From positions 130,489,650 through 130,553,649 of the forward strand of contig OY726557.1 in the NCBI GenBank assembly GCA_963383645.1: 64,000 nt of DNA, in the 5' to 3' direction. The stretch's first letter is position 1, and the number at the start of each line of letters is the position of its first letter. The stretch comes from Muscardinus avellanarius. Lineage: Eukaryota > Chordata > Mammalia > Rodentia > Gliridae. The translations under genes were made by a program, and so were the position numbers. Below the pieces are notes generated by a model. That model did not search any database and was not told the DNA's origin. It saw only the letters and a program-made list of their open reading frames with translations. Below, one piece after another: positions 51,368 to 62,544 of the stretch.

Positions 51368-51439
51368 CTGTGACGTTACATCTAAAATGAAGTACCCTTC
51401 CATTATATTCTTCCAAATTCTTTTGAAGAGATCTCCGAT
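51368..51439 (-). other. NFRKB: Candidate alternative NFRKB 5' exon (72 nt)
   Basis: Acceptor TCTTTATAG, weak donor GTCTGC. All 24 codons are open, include an ATG (MEGYFILDVTSQ), and splice in frame to the 21 nt upstream of the usual NFRKB start (STCEEEI-MDSLD). Inference only; it may be a 5' UTR exon or not an exon. Confidence 0.4.
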
Positions 51440-51949
51440 CTATAAAGATACAGCAGAAAGAGTAGTGTTAGATGAAGGCAGCTGGGTGGCCCCCAAGCAA
51501 CTGTGCCCATCTCCCTTCAGGACTCAGTGAACCGAGAACATCCTGAACATGCCTGGTGCTTAAATAACTGAGGCAGGCAGTTAAGCACATGGCATACGAT
51601 TTTAACAAAACTTTAAAATGGGAAAATGTAGAAACAACATGATGCTTAGAATAAAACCCTCTTGAACTGGCAGAGGACAGAGCACAACTACAAGTCAGTT
51701 TCCTGTCTTGACATTACTACACAACTTGCTCACAGGTTTCTTCATTTAAGGTGAATATTTAGCTAAATTCACTACATTCCAGGGACAACCTTTACTCTCA
51801 GTATTCGAAACTGAATCTCAAAATAAAAATAAATAAATAAATAAACAAGCCGCTGCCAAGGAGCTGGGACCCCGGAAGCCATTGGTTTTTAAGTCTTGGG
51901 TGTCCTGGGCTTTTTCACTAGACCAGGCGGCCTCTCCTAATGGCCTTCC

Positions 51950-52650
51950 CCGCTGCACCTGGGGAACCTTCCCTCCAGGACCCTCCCCAAGCAGAAGTGA
52001 AACCCCGGGCTCCTCCTGGAGGAACTGCCGGCTCCTAAACTTCACCCCCAGCAGCAAACCCCGCCCCGCCCCACCCCGCCGAGGCCCCGGCCCGCGCCCC
52101 GCCCCTCCCAACTGCACCCCGCCCCTCCCCCACCGCGCCCAGCCCCAACCCGCACCCACCCGGGCCGCGGGTCCCAGCGCCCGGCCCCGCCCCGGCCCGA
52201 GGCGCGGCGACCTCGCAGGGCCACGTCCTTCCTCCGACCCCAGCCACACTTCGACCCTGGCCCCTACCCGCGCCCGCCGGCACCTCAACCGCGGGCGTGG
52301 GTCCCCCGGCCCGCAGCGCTCCTCCAGCCGCGGGCTCCCGGACGCGCTCGCTCCCGAAAGGCGTCTGGGTGCGTGCACGCTCCGGGCTCGGGCGGCGGAA
52401 GGGGCGGGGCCTGGCGAGAGCGTGGCGGGGCTGGGCGGGGCCCGGAGGGGCGGGGCCGGGGCGCGGGCGGAGCGCGGGATTGGCTGGGGTTACCTGCGAC
52501 CACCGAGTCCTGGGGTGCTGATTCCCCTCGGCTTGAGAGTCTCACCTGCGTTAGGAGCTTCCGCGCGGCAGAGGTGGGGCGGGTTTCCTTTGCGGGGCCA
52601 CGAGTCACGGCTCGGGAAGCTGAAGTCGGCCGGCGCCAGGCACTGTGCTA
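51950..52650 (-). promoter_or_regulatory. NFRKB: CpG-island promoter of NFRKB
   Basis: The only strongly GC- and CpG-rich block in the window. It holds several GGGGCGGGG Sp1-type boxes (52403-52460) and an inverted CCAAT box (GATTGG at 52478-52483). It lies upstream of the NFRKB ATG and just outside the repeat-rich body. Non-coding first-exon donors that fit the - strand are GTGGGTGC (after 52160), GTAACCCC (after 52494) and GTGAGACT (after 52546). I cannot decide which transcription start is used. Open reading frames here are by-products of GC richness. Confidence 0.8.
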
Positions 52651-52841
52651 GCCACGTTCTGTCGCTGTCGGTGTACTGCGCCCGTGCGCTGGGCACTGAG
52701 TGACCGTGTTGGTGGAGGACACCTCGGTTTCTCGAGGTCGAGGACAATGCGGACCTCAGCCGGTGTCCCCCCAGCGTCTTCCCTCCTGTCCTGACCTCCC
52801 CACCTCCGGAAAGTATTCCTACATTTTAAAAAGTACTTTAC

Positions 52842-53027
52842 ATTGGGCGTGGTTGCCTACGCCCCTAATTGCACTACTTGGGAGGCTGGGGTAGGAGGGT
52901 CGCTGGTTTGAGGGCAACCTCAGCAAACAGTGAGAATAATCAACCTAGCGAGACCTTGTTTCAAGATAAAAATAATAATTAGCTCGGAAGTAGAATGCCC
53001 CTGAGTTAAATCCCCGTAACACACACA

Positions 53028-53068
<41 letters not shown>

Positions 53069-53303
53069 AAAAAGTATACATTAAACCGGTACACATGAAA
53101 GCAGGTACAGTGAGCAGAGCGTGGTGGCGCATGCTTGTAATCCCCTAATCCCCGTGCTTGGGAGGCTGAGACAGGAGGGTCTCAGCAACTTAGTGAGACC
53201 CTGTTTCCAAATAGGGATCCTGTTTCCAAAATAAAATATAAAAGAGGTCTGGGAGTATAGCCCGGAGATAGAAAAGCCCCTGGGTTCCACCCCCAGTACC
53301 TCA

Positions 53304-53359
<56 letters not shown>

Positions 53360-53570
53360 AGACTAAAAAATAGGGGTGAGAGTGTAGCTCAGAGGTAGAG
53401 GTAGAATGCCCCTGGGTTACAGCCACATTACTGCAAAAAAAAAAAAAAAAAAAAGTAGGTGTAGTGGAACACATCTGTAATCCATGTACTTGGGAGACTG
53501 AGACAGGAGGATCAAAATGTCAAGGCCATTGTGTAGTAATTTAAGAAGATCCTGTTTCTAAATAAGAGAA
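52842..53570 (+). mobile_element. SINE cluster upstream of NFRKB
   Basis: B1-dID (52842-53018) with (CA)n to 53066, B1-dID (53117-53301) with (AAAT)n to 53357, dID tail (53361-53454), head-only copy (53456-53570). Confidence 0.83.
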
Positions 53571-53607
53571 AATAGTTTGCTTTGTTTTGTTTTGTTTATG
53601 GAGATGT

Positions 53608-53712
53608 GGGGAGGAGTACTGGGGATTGAACCCAGGGGCATTCTACCTTTGAGCTGCACCCCAGGCCTATTTTATTCTTTATTTTGTAACAGTCTTAGGA
53701 GGGCCTCTATTT
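53608..53712 (-). mobile_element. B1-dID tail fragment
   Basis: Antisense ID tail and linker without the B1 head. Confidence 0.7.
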
Positions 53713-53714
53713 AA

Positions 53715-54400
53715 TTTTAAAGTAGGATAATGTCAGCCCTCCAACTTTGTTCTCGTCAATATTCTGCTAGATTTTCTGGATCATTTGTCTTTCCATCTAA
53801 ACTTTTGAATCTGTTGATATCCACAAAGTACCTTAGTGGGATTTTAATTGGGATTGCATTGAACAATGACAACATTGAGTCTTCCTATCTATGAATATGG
53901 AATACTTCCTCCATTTATTTATTTCTTTCATCAGTTTTGTAGTTTTGCTCATCTAGATCTTGTGTATGTTTCATTAGATTTATAAGCATTTCATTATCAG
54001 GAGTATTAATGTAAGTGCTATTTGTGGGTATATAGTCCTGGGGATTGAATCCAAGAGCATTCTACCTCTAAGCTACACCCCTAGTCCTATTTTATTTATC
54101 TTGAAACAGGGTCTAAGTTGTGGAGGGCCTTGCTAAGTTGCTGAGGCTGGTAGTGAAACCTGTGACCCTCGTGTCTCACTTTCCCATCTCATAGGAACAT
54201 GGTTGAATTTCACAAGAGCACTTTTACCCTGCAACCCTGCTATGATTTCTTTTCAGTTCCAGGAGTCTTTTGTTGATTCTTTGAGATTTTCTACCTTAAC
54301 ACTTGATATCATCTGTGAACAGAGGCAGTTTTCTTTTTTTGTCAATACTCCTTATATTCTTTGTGTTTTATTGCATTATATGGTACTTCCAGGAGATTTT
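53715..54400 (-). mobile_element. Antisense L1 ORF2 fragment, split by a SINE
   Basis: Antisense L1 phrases (TAATTGGGATTGCATTGAA, TTGAGTCTTCCTATCTATGA, CTTTGAGATTTTCTAC). An antisense SINE lies at 54033-54196. Confidence 0.75.
54033..54196 (-). mobile_element. B1-dID SINE inside L1
   Basis: Antisense copy interrupting the L1 fragment; head degraded. Confidence 0.75.
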
Positions 54401-54402
54401 CT

Positions 54403-54630
54403 TTTCTTTTTTTTTTTTTTTTTTTTTTTTGGTGGTACCGGGGATGGAACCCAGGGGCATTCTACCTCCATGCTACACCACCAAACCAATTTTATATTTT
54501 TTTTGAAACAGGGTCTCACTAAGTTGCTGAGAGCCTCACTAAGTAGCTGAGGCTGGCTTTGAACCTGCGATCCTCCTGTCAGCCGCCCAAGTATTGGGAT
54601 TACAAGCATGCACCACCACGCCCGGCTTTC
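54403..54630 (-). mobile_element. B1-dID SINE
   Basis: Full antisense copy with a long T tract. CCAGGAGATTTTCTTT / CCAGGTGACTTTC flanks suggest a target duplication. Confidence 0.87.
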
Positions 54631-54730
54631 CAGGTGACTTTCTAAAGTATGAGCATGGATATCCCTACCAGTTTCTGATCTTAGTAAAAAAGCTTCAAGT
54701 TTCTATTAAGTATGATGCCAACTGTAATAT

Positions 54731-55272
54731 TTGTTTTTGTGGCACTGGGGGTTGAATCCAGGGGCATTATACCTCTGAGCTATACCCCCCAGCCCTATTT
54801 TACTTTTTATTTTGTTTTTCTTTTGTGTGTGTATATGGTACTGAGGATTGAACCCAGGGGCATTCTACCTCCAAACTATACCTCTAGTCCTATTTTTAAT
54901 TCTTTATTTTGAAACAGGGTCTAAGTTGCAGAGGGCCTCAGTAGATGGCCTCGAACCTGTAATCCTCCTGTCTCAGCCTCCCAAGTACTGGGATTACAAG
55001 CATGTGTCACCACGCCCAGCTTTTAAGTTGTAGTATTTAATTTAATTAATTTTAATTAATTAATTAATTTTGGTGGTACTGGGGGTGGAACCCAGTGGCT
55101 TTCTACCTCTGGGCTATACTCCCAGACCTATTTTATATTTTATTTGGAAACAGGGTCTCACTAATTTGCTGAGAGCCTAAGTAGCTGAGGCTGGCTTCGA
55201 ACCCGTGTGATCCTCCTGTCTCAGTCTCCCAAGCGCAGGGATTACAAGCATGCGCCACCACGCCTGGCTTAA
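54731..55272 (-). mobile_element. Three antisense B1-dID SINEs
   Basis: dID tail (54731-54810), full copy (54811-55022), and a copy with AATT-rich lead (55037-55272). AAGTTGTAGTATTT flanks the last one. Confidence 0.83.
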
Positions 55273-55340
55273 GTTGTAGTATTTTAAAAAGGAAAAAGTT
55301 TAACCATCTTCATAGTTCTTCATACACACACACAAATATG

Positions 55341-55361
55341 TTTATTAAAAAAATATTTATT
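55341..55361 (-). terminator. PRDM10: Putative PRDM10 poly(A) signals
   Basis: Two AATAAA hexamers on the - strand (55356-55361, 55341-55346) at the edge of the repeat-poor 3' UTR block. Confidence 0.6.
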
Positions 55362-57117
55362 AATTTTTATACCTGCTGCATAGCACAAGACTATTAACAC
55401 TATAACTCACTGAATGTACAATAAATGTTCACATTTAAATAACAGGATAGGGTCAACATTTTCAATCAATGGGTCAGCTTTAGCATCTCATGAAGTGCTT
55501 CCGTAGCCCTAGCTATCTTAAATTTTGAGAGGATAATTTCAGGTCAGAAAATAATTCGAGAAGAGCAAAACAAAAACTTTTCCCAGAAGAACAGGAATTT
55601 TACATGATGAAATATCTATTTCTCTGGGCACAATCAAACAACAAAAATGTCAAATCTCTATCCAAAGTACTCCAAAATATTCACACCGCACTGAATGAAG
55701 TCTAGAGCGTCAATGTGTCTTGGGAGAAGCCACAATATAAACATTGGCTACATCCATGTTTCCCCAAATTGGGTCTTTTGAGTTACTGTAATCTGCTACC
55801 TCTTCAAATCCAAGTCGTTTTGAAAATATATTACCTTGGGATGAATGTGCACGACACCTGATCCCATAGTGGTGTTATTTGGCTTGAATGCCTCCTATAT
55901 CCCTGCCTGATCATATATATTAGTTTTAGAATTTTTTCTTTATTCCACATAGGGCCAGAAAAGATGAAGGAAAAAACTTAGAAAGGAGACGTAAAAGTCC
56001 TTCAGCATTATTTCCCGCTGTGTATTTTACAACTTGAAATAACTGGCATAAAACAAACATTCTGTTCAGTGATCATTTTAGATTTTAATCAATGTTATTC
56101 CTGAGAAAAGGGAAAATTCCTTGCTGGTCCAAATAAAAAAAAGAACCCACTAAGGCCAAATTTACAAAAAACTGAAACCTGACCTTTGGGAAAGTCTAGT
56201 ACATTCTTTACCCTAGCAAGTCTTTCTGGCCTGGTTATAGGTTATTTGCAATCATTGCATTATGGGACTTTAGGCACCAGAGTATACATTTTGTAACTGA
56301 GGGTCAATATTGTCTGTTGAAAATACCAGTGACTCTTTGTCACCTAAGATACAGAGTCCGTTTTCAGTTTCTATGCATTTTTGTAGAAACTTCCTCAGCC
56401 TCTCTTGGTGCCCAAATGCTCAGCAGTAACAATATGAGTGAGGTCTCAAAAATAAAGTGCAAGATCTGCATACTAGTAAAGTTATTTCAAAAGAATTGCT
56501 TACTTTCGGAAAAGTATTTTTGCTGTAAAGAAGCTACTATGCTTCTTAATTCAGAAAACCAGTTTTTGCTCAGAAATGTAAATAAAATAGTTAACTTCAT
56601 TTGAAATGAACTTAGAGGTCTTTTGATCTGGAGTGAATAAATTCACTAAACAGTGATTATTCTAAAAATGTATGTCACAAAATGTTATTAAAATACATAG
56701 TGACTTTGAAATGTTTTACAGGTACAATTGGAATGTACAGTAAAAAAGAGGGGAAACGTTTTTCCCCACTGAATTCATAGCAGACAAGACTCCCAGACGG
56801 AAACACATATAAGACAAACCATCATCATGGCAGACTGTTTTTCCTCTCCCATTTAACAGGATAATAATCAAAATGACTGGAGTTTTTCCAGATCCTTTAT
56901 ATTACCTTCATGGATTATAAATGGTCCCTGTATTTTTATTTTTCACCTAACTATGAAGTTGGTCATCTTACAAAAAGGTCCAGCTGAATTACAAGATGTT
57001 TAAAGTGTTTAGAAATAAGAATGGCCATCTTTCCATCCAACTTTAAAGAATGTTCATTTTAAGACAGCATTAAAAGTACTAAAATACACTGAATGCTGCC
57101 CACAAGAGTTAAATGTA

Positions 57118-57215
57118 GGGGCTGGAGGTGAGGCTCAGTGGTAGAGCACCTTTCTGGCATGCATGAGGCCCTGTGCTTGAGCCCTAGCACCACACGCCCA
57201 CACAAAAATAAGAAT
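57118..57215 (+). mobile_element. ID element in the PRDM10 3' UTR
   Basis: Undeleted ID (GGCTCAGTGGTAGAGCACC, GGCATGCATGAGGCCCTG). Confidence 0.8.
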
Positions 57216-57302
57216 TAAATGTATACTTGGTAAGAGCAAGTAATTCATCCCTTACCAATGAATGATAAATGGATCCTGCAAGGAAAGACAAGGTTCGTTT
57301 TC

Positions 57303-57337
57303 TCCCCCCCCTCCCTCTCCCTCTCTCCCCCCTCTCT
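57303..57337 (+). repeat. C/CT-rich pyrimidine tract
   Basis: Runs of C separated by T in the PRDM10 3' UTR region. Confidence 0.8.
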
Positions 57338-57589
57338 AATTTCTCCTGATATCAATATTTCCTTTTTAATACAACTACAACCAGAGAATGGGAGGCAACG
57401 GGTTTTAATTCCTCTAACATCCAGCACATCCAGCAACCTTTTCTCTTTCAGGAAGTTCACCCTTGTGGAATAATAAAGTCAGAACTTGGGGTTATGCCCT
57501 AATCTGCTGAGGCCCAGCATCCATGGAAAGCACTACCAACTCTGCAACAACAGTTTCTCATATGGAAATATTAAAAAAAAAATACCTAT

Positions 57590-57730
57590 GGTGGTACATG
57601 TCTATGACTCCAGCTACTCAGGAAGCTGAGGCAGGAGGATCCCTTGAACCTAGGAGTTTGGGTAAGCCTGGGCAACAAAGCAACATCCCTATGTAAAACA
57701 CACACATACGTGCACCAAAAAAAAAAAGAG
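57590..57730 (+). mobile_element. B1/Alu-like monomer in the PRDM10 3' UTR
   Basis: GGTGGTACATGTCTATGACTC head and CCTTGAACCTAGGAGTTTGG middle, poly(A) end, no ID tail. Confidence 0.75.
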
Positions 57731-58284
57731 CCATAAGAAAAATTTAGATGACAGTTTTTTCTTCAGTACACCACTAACTTTTGTCTCATCGTTTTTCTTT
57801 TCTTATCCAATAAGTTTTCTTTGTTAAATTACTGAAAACTCAAATTCACAAGAGCAAGCAGTCCTGCCCCTTCCCCTCTGGTGCCATGGCTTAGACTTCA
57901 GAAGTCCACTGACCACAGGCCTAGCACATCCTGTTCTCCACCTTTGGTATGAACACAAATACGCCACTTAATATTTCCACAAAGGGAAAGTAAGGCTTGT
58001 CAGTGTGTTAAAAACCAACTCAAGAGCGAGGCAAAGTTTCTCCATCCTGAAATCTACTTTCCCCTGAAAGATCTCCATTCCACAGCAGAAGCCCCAAGGG
58101 TTTGAAGAGTCAATTTGGTAAAGATGACCTTGGCAAAGTAAGCCCTGTATATGTGTTAGTGTCAAAACTGTAGTTTCCAAACTCTTGAGTCAATAATAAA
58201 TCTTAAAAAAGAGGTCTAGGTGTCAGAAGCTTCCGACTTGAGAGAGGACATGATGTGAGTGCTGCCTCAGCTCCAGGACCAATG

Positions 58285-58488
58285 CTATGGCTTACTGATG
58301 TGCACCTCGCTGCCTCCGTTCCCATTGGTGGTGGTCGTGATGATGTACTGCGTGGTCTGCTGCTGGCTGGTGGTCTGGGAGTCCAGAGAGTCACTGTGTG
58401 CAGATGGCTGAACCTGCACTCCACTGGAGAGGGCAGAAGCTTGCTTTTCCTCTAATTCTGGTTGACTTTCTGATAACACATAATGGCC
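58285..58488 (-). CDS. PRDM10: PRDM10 last coding exon (partial gene)
   Basis: The exon encodes the final 67 residues, beginning [16 protein letters not shown] and ending [13 protein letters not shown], with TAG at 58285-58287. The acceptor CTGCTCTAG sits just above 58488. The sequence matches the C terminus of PRDM10, a PR/SET-domain C2H2 zinc-finger transcription factor. The SET and zinc-finger exons lie beyond the window end. The glutamine/threonine-rich tail ([17 protein letters not shown]) is low complexity. Its place 5' of NFRKB on the same strand agrees with the human gene order. Confidence 0.93.
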   Translation of the reverse strand, partial: GHYVLSESQPELEEKQASALSSGVQVQPSAHSDSLDSQTTSQQQTTQYIITTTTNGNGGSEVHISKP

Positions 58489-58899
58489 CTAGAGCAGAAA
58501 AACAACAATCTTTAAAAACCTGGGGCCTAAAACGTAGAGAGGGAGCTATTAGAAGATAGGAAGAAGGAATATGCAAAGAAATGTTACAAGGGGACCCAAA
58601 ATAAGTACCCCTGAGAAAGACTTTCCCTTCATCCTTAAGAGAGGATGGATCAGTCACAGTAACTGACTACAAAGGTAATGCAAGGGGGCAACTTTGCTGT
58701 GGTACCAAATGAAATAATAAAGAACTTCAGGTACAGAAATTTGCATTATGGTCATAACCTACCTGTCAAAAAAATTTTGTGCTTTTGTAACCATTCCTAA
58801 GAATTTAGAAATTCAGGCCAGGCATGGTGGCATACGCTTGTAATCCCAGCACTTGGGAGGCTGAGACAGGAAGATTGCAGTTCAAAGTCGGCCTCCATA

Positions 58900-59343
58900 A
58901 TTTTTTTATTTTTTTCAGTACTGGGGATGGAACCCAGGGGCATTGTACCTCTGAGCTACACCCACAGCCCTACTCTTTTAGTTATTTTATTTTATTTTAT
59001 TTTATTGTGGTACTAGAGATAGAACCTAGGGGCCTTCTACTCCTGGGTTACACCCCTGACCTATTTTATATTTTTTTTTTGGAAACAGGGTCTCACTAAG
59101 TTGCTGACAGCCTCACTAAGTAGCTGAGGCTGGCTTCGAACCTGCGCGATCCTCTTGTCTCCACCTCCCAAGTACTGGGATTACAAGCACGCTCCACCAC
59201 ACCAGGCTAGTCTTTTTATTTTTTAAACAGGGTCTCAATGAGTTACGAAGTGCCTCGCTAAGTAGCTGAAGCTGTCGCAAACCTTGATCCTCCAGTCTCA
59301 GCCTCCTGACTTCTGGGATTACAAGTGTGCACCACCATGCCCA
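58900..59343 (-). mobile_element. Middle SINE of the nest
   Basis: Antisense copy, itself split by the antisense copy at about 58980-59210. Confidence 0.85.
58980..59210 (-). mobile_element. Inner SINE of the nest
   Basis: Antisense copy with (TTTTA)n lead and CACACCAGGCT end, bounded by AGTYWTTTTATTTT-like flanks. Confidence 0.83.
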
Positions 59344-60220
59344 GTCGGCCTCTATATTTAGTGAGCAACCTAGTGAGACCCTGTTTCCAAATAAGAAGTA
59401 AAATTGGCTGGGGGTAGCTTGGAGATAAAATGTCTCTAGGTTCAACCCCCAGTACAAAAAAAAATTTAGAAATTCAGAAAAAAAAACTGCTACCAATCAA
59501 ATGTTAAGATTAAAACAAGAGAATTCTGGGAAGATGGCAACTGAGAAAGGCAGCATTTACAAGTCCTGCTAAAACTCAAGCTCTATTGCCACAAAATCAG
59601 CGCTTTTTATAGCCAGAAAACACTAGCAACAGAGAAAAAAATGTAAACACAAGGGACAAAGAAAAAAAGACTAGAAAAATAACCAGAGACCAGAAAAGAA
59701 ATCAAGCCCACAACAAAGTGGCAGAGCCATGCTGGCACCATCTTCCCTCATGGCACCAGGCTCCAGAGAGGAAAGGTAAACAAGGAGCTGAAGCTAGCAG
59801 CTGCAGATCATTCGGGTGTAATTCATTAGTTCTTTCAGCGCAAAGAACATCTAAGACTCCCAGTGGCCAAGCTCATCACGCCTTCCAGGGACTCAGAACG
59901 GAGTTCAAAACCAGAAAAGAAATACACCAGCCTCATGGCCGAGGGCGTGGAAGCAACGCCATTTTGCCAGCAGCACCAACCTCAGGCCGATGGTGTGACA
60001 GCGGCGCCATATTGCCAGCAGCTACAGCGAGAGTTCACCGTGCCCTGCCACAGCTCCTTATCAGCACGCACAATAGCTGTGCGTAAAATTGCAGCCCCTA
60101 AAGGAGAAATCCCTGTATTGCACTCCCAGGGACTTGCGCAGCTTTGATAATCTCCTTGGAGATAGTGGCAGCTGAGATTACCACAGAGTCAAGATACAGA
60201 GCACCCTATGTGAAGTTGTA

Positions 60221-61164
60221 GTGACCCAGGGAAGGCACGAAATTCTGAAATCATGGAAGAGGAAAAATAGAGCAATGAATGCCCACAACATCATATCATC
60301 AGAATCTGATAACACAGAAATTCAGAGATCTCCAGAAGATCAAATCAGGAATATAACTGTAGAAATAATACATGACCTTCGAAAAGAATTTAGAGAGAGT
60401 CTAAAAGAAATAAAGGATGTGATCATTGAGGTAAAGGCCTCAATTAAAAGTATAAACAATCAATTAGACCACATGGAGAATAGAATCTCGCTCTTAGAAG
60501 ATGATCACTCCAAAAACGAATGCATAATTTATAACTTAGAAAAAAAAATCAGACAGCAGGGATCTGACATTGAAGAAATATGGGCCCATTTTAAGAGAGC
60601 TAACCTAAGAATAATTGGAATAGAGGAGGGAAAAGAAGGTGAAACTGAAGGGATCAATAATCTCTTCAAGGAAGTAATAGCAGAAAATTTTCCAAACATA
60701 GAGCAAGAGGTCAATACACAGGTCCAGGAAACTTATAGAACTCCCTTTAGACAGGATCAGAGAAGAGGTTCCCCATGCCAAATAATTGTCAAAATGACCA
60801 ATGTGGAAGCCAAGGAGAGAATCTTAAAGGCAACAAAAACAAAAGGCCAACTGACATTCAGAGGCAAACCAATTAGAATCACTCCAGACTTCCCAAACCA
60901 AGTCATAAAACCAGAAGGGCTTGGAGTAACATATTCCAAACTCTGAAAGAAAACAACTTCCAGCCAAAAATTTCCTACCCAGCAAAACTTTCTATCAAAT
61001 TAGATGGGGAAATAAGAAGCTTCCACAACAAACAGAAACTGAAGGAATTTATGTCTTCAAAACCAGCGCTAGAGAAAATACTCAAAGAGATTAACTACAA
61101 AGAAGAAATAGATAATATACACCAGAACCAGAAAAACAAGATTTTCCATCCAGCAGATAACTAA
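60221..61164 (+). pseudogene. L1/HAL1 ORF1 with one frame break
   Basis: The first frame (60221-60946, 241 codons) has a long helical, coiled-coil-like segment (about 50-115) and an RRM-like segment (ANLRIIGIEEG, IIVKMTNVEAKERIL). It then reaches the conserved ITPDF at the C-terminal domain. The frame changes once at about 60905-60915, after which the other frame carries the rest of the C-terminal domain (RRAW, QPKISYPAKLS, KQKLKEF) to a stop at 61162-61164. L1 ORF1p is an RNA-binding trimeric chaperone of retrotransposition. This copy is inactive as read. HAL1, which naturally lacks ORF2, is the nearest described type. Confidence 0.8.
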
Positions 61165-61319
61165 GATTGGTTATCTTTGGAAATTCATTATTTACTTTAT
61201 TCTTTTACCTATTTCTAAATTGTATTGTTTGCTTTTATTGTTGCTAATTTTTAGGATTTCTGTTTGGATTATTAATATACCTTCAGATATAACATTTGGA
61301 AATATTTTATCCCATTCTT

Positions 61320-61524
61320 TTTTTGGTGGTACTGGGGGTGGAACCCAGAGGCTTTCTACCTCTGAGCTATACTCCCAGGCCTTTTTTATATTTTATTTGG
61401 AAACAGGGTCTCACTAAATTGCTGAAAGCCTCACTAAGTAGCTGAGGCTGGCTTCGAACCTGTGCGATCCTCCTGTCTCAGCCTCCCAAGCACGGGGATT
61501 ACAAGCGTGCGCCACCATGCCCGG
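61320..61524 (-). mobile_element. B1-dID SINE with perfect target duplication
   Basis: Flanked by AATATTTTATCCCATTCT at 61301-61318 and 61526-61543; inserted into the composite element. Confidence 0.93.
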
Positions 61525-61559
61525 CAATATTTTATCCCATTCTATAAGTAACTTTTAAC

Positions 61560-62085
61560 TCTGTTTACATTGTCTTTCTATGTACAATATTTTTTTAGAA
61601 AGTTTGTTTATTCTGTTGTTGCCTGTGCCTTTGAAATCATATCCAAGAAATCACTGCCAATTTCAATGTTGTGAAGTTTTATGACCCAGGTTTTCTTCTA
61701 AGAGTTTATAGTCTTGAGATTTACATTTAGGTCTTTTATCTACTTTGAGTTAATATTTGTATATGGTGTTAGGTAAGGGTCCAATTTTATTTTTTTTATA
61801 TAATTATTATTTTCAACAATATTTAGTGAAAAGATTATTTCCTTCACCAAATGTTCTTGGAAACTGTGTCAAAAATAACTTGACAATATACAGAAGAATT
61901 TATTTCTAGGCTTTTTATTTTACTCCACTGGTTTATATGTCTGCCTTTATAGCAGTACTACACTGTTTCAATTATTGTAGCTTTACAAGGTTTGAAATCA
62001 GAAAATGTACATCTTCTAGCTTTGTTCTTTTTCGAGATTGTTTTGGGTATTTAGAGTTCATATTTCATGTTAGGATAGATTTTTT
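61560..62085 (-). mobile_element. Antisense L1 ORF2 segment
   Basis: Antisense L1 phrases GCCTGTGCCTTTGAAATCAT, TTTGTATATGGTGTTAGG and CTAGCTTTGTTCTTTTT, all in - orientation. Confidence 0.78.
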
Positions 62086-62293
62086 CTGAAAAATAAATGT
62101 ATGACAGTTTCACCTTAAAAAAAAAAAAGATTAAGACAAAAAGGATGATAGAAGAGATAAAAGTATCAAAGAGACAGACTGGCCCTTAAGACTGGTGGTC
62201 AAAATCAATGGTACTCAGACTAGAAAAACTAAAAATAATGCTAAGTGGTCCCAAATTCTTATTTGAACAAGTAAGAACATTTAAAATATGCTG

Positions 62294-62495
62294 CCAGCCA
62301 GGCCTGGTGGCACATGCTTGTAATCCTAGCATTCAAAAGGCTGAGACCAGAGGATCATGGTTTACAGCCAGCCTCAGCTACTTAGTGAGGCTCTCTGTAA
62401 ATTAGTGAGACCCTATTTCAAAATAGAAAATAAAAAAAATAGGTAGAAGGTGTAGTTCAGAGGTTGAATGCTCCTGGGTTCCATCCCCAGACCCA

Positions 62496-62544
<49 letters not shown>

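Larger units (their letters stand above)
55330..58284 (-). other. PRDM10: PRDM10 3' UTR
   Basis: About 3 kb after the PRDM10 stop is nearly SINE-free; the exceptions are an ID copy at 57.1 kb and a B1-like copy at 57.6 kb. Two - strand AATAAA signals occur at 55356-55361 and 55341-55346. Dense repeats resume immediately below. Extent is inferred from this contrast and from the signals. Confidence 0.7.
58813..59465 (+). mobile_element. Outer SINE of a three-level nest
   Basis: + copy (58813-58899 and 59344-59465) split by the antisense copy at 58900-59343. GTCGGCCTCCAT / GTCGGCCTCTAT mark the insertion. Confidence 0.88.
59522..62128 (+). mobile_element. Composite L1/HAL1-type retroelement
   Basis: The 5' part (GGGAAGATGGCAACTGAG onward) resembles an L1/HAL1 5' UTR. 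ORF1 follows, with no ORF2 in the same orientation. The 3' part contains antisense L1, AATAAA at 62092-62097 and a poly(A) tail from 62117. Candidate duplications AAGATTAAAACAA (59506) and AAGATTAAGACAA (62127) enclose it. A later SINE sits at 61320-61524. Confidence 0.65.

Noticed and set aside
51818..52703. Long GC-rich open frames on both strands (up to 273 codons)
   Set aside because: They overlap one another on both strands inside the CpG island, consist of simple P/R/G/A composition and show no domain. They are by-products of base composition.
61560..62085. 5'-inverted L1 (twin priming) explaining the ORF1 and antisense pieces
   Set aside because: In twin priming the poly(A) would follow the non-inverted 3' end of L1. 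Here the antisense piece is internal ORF2 and the tail follows on the other strand.
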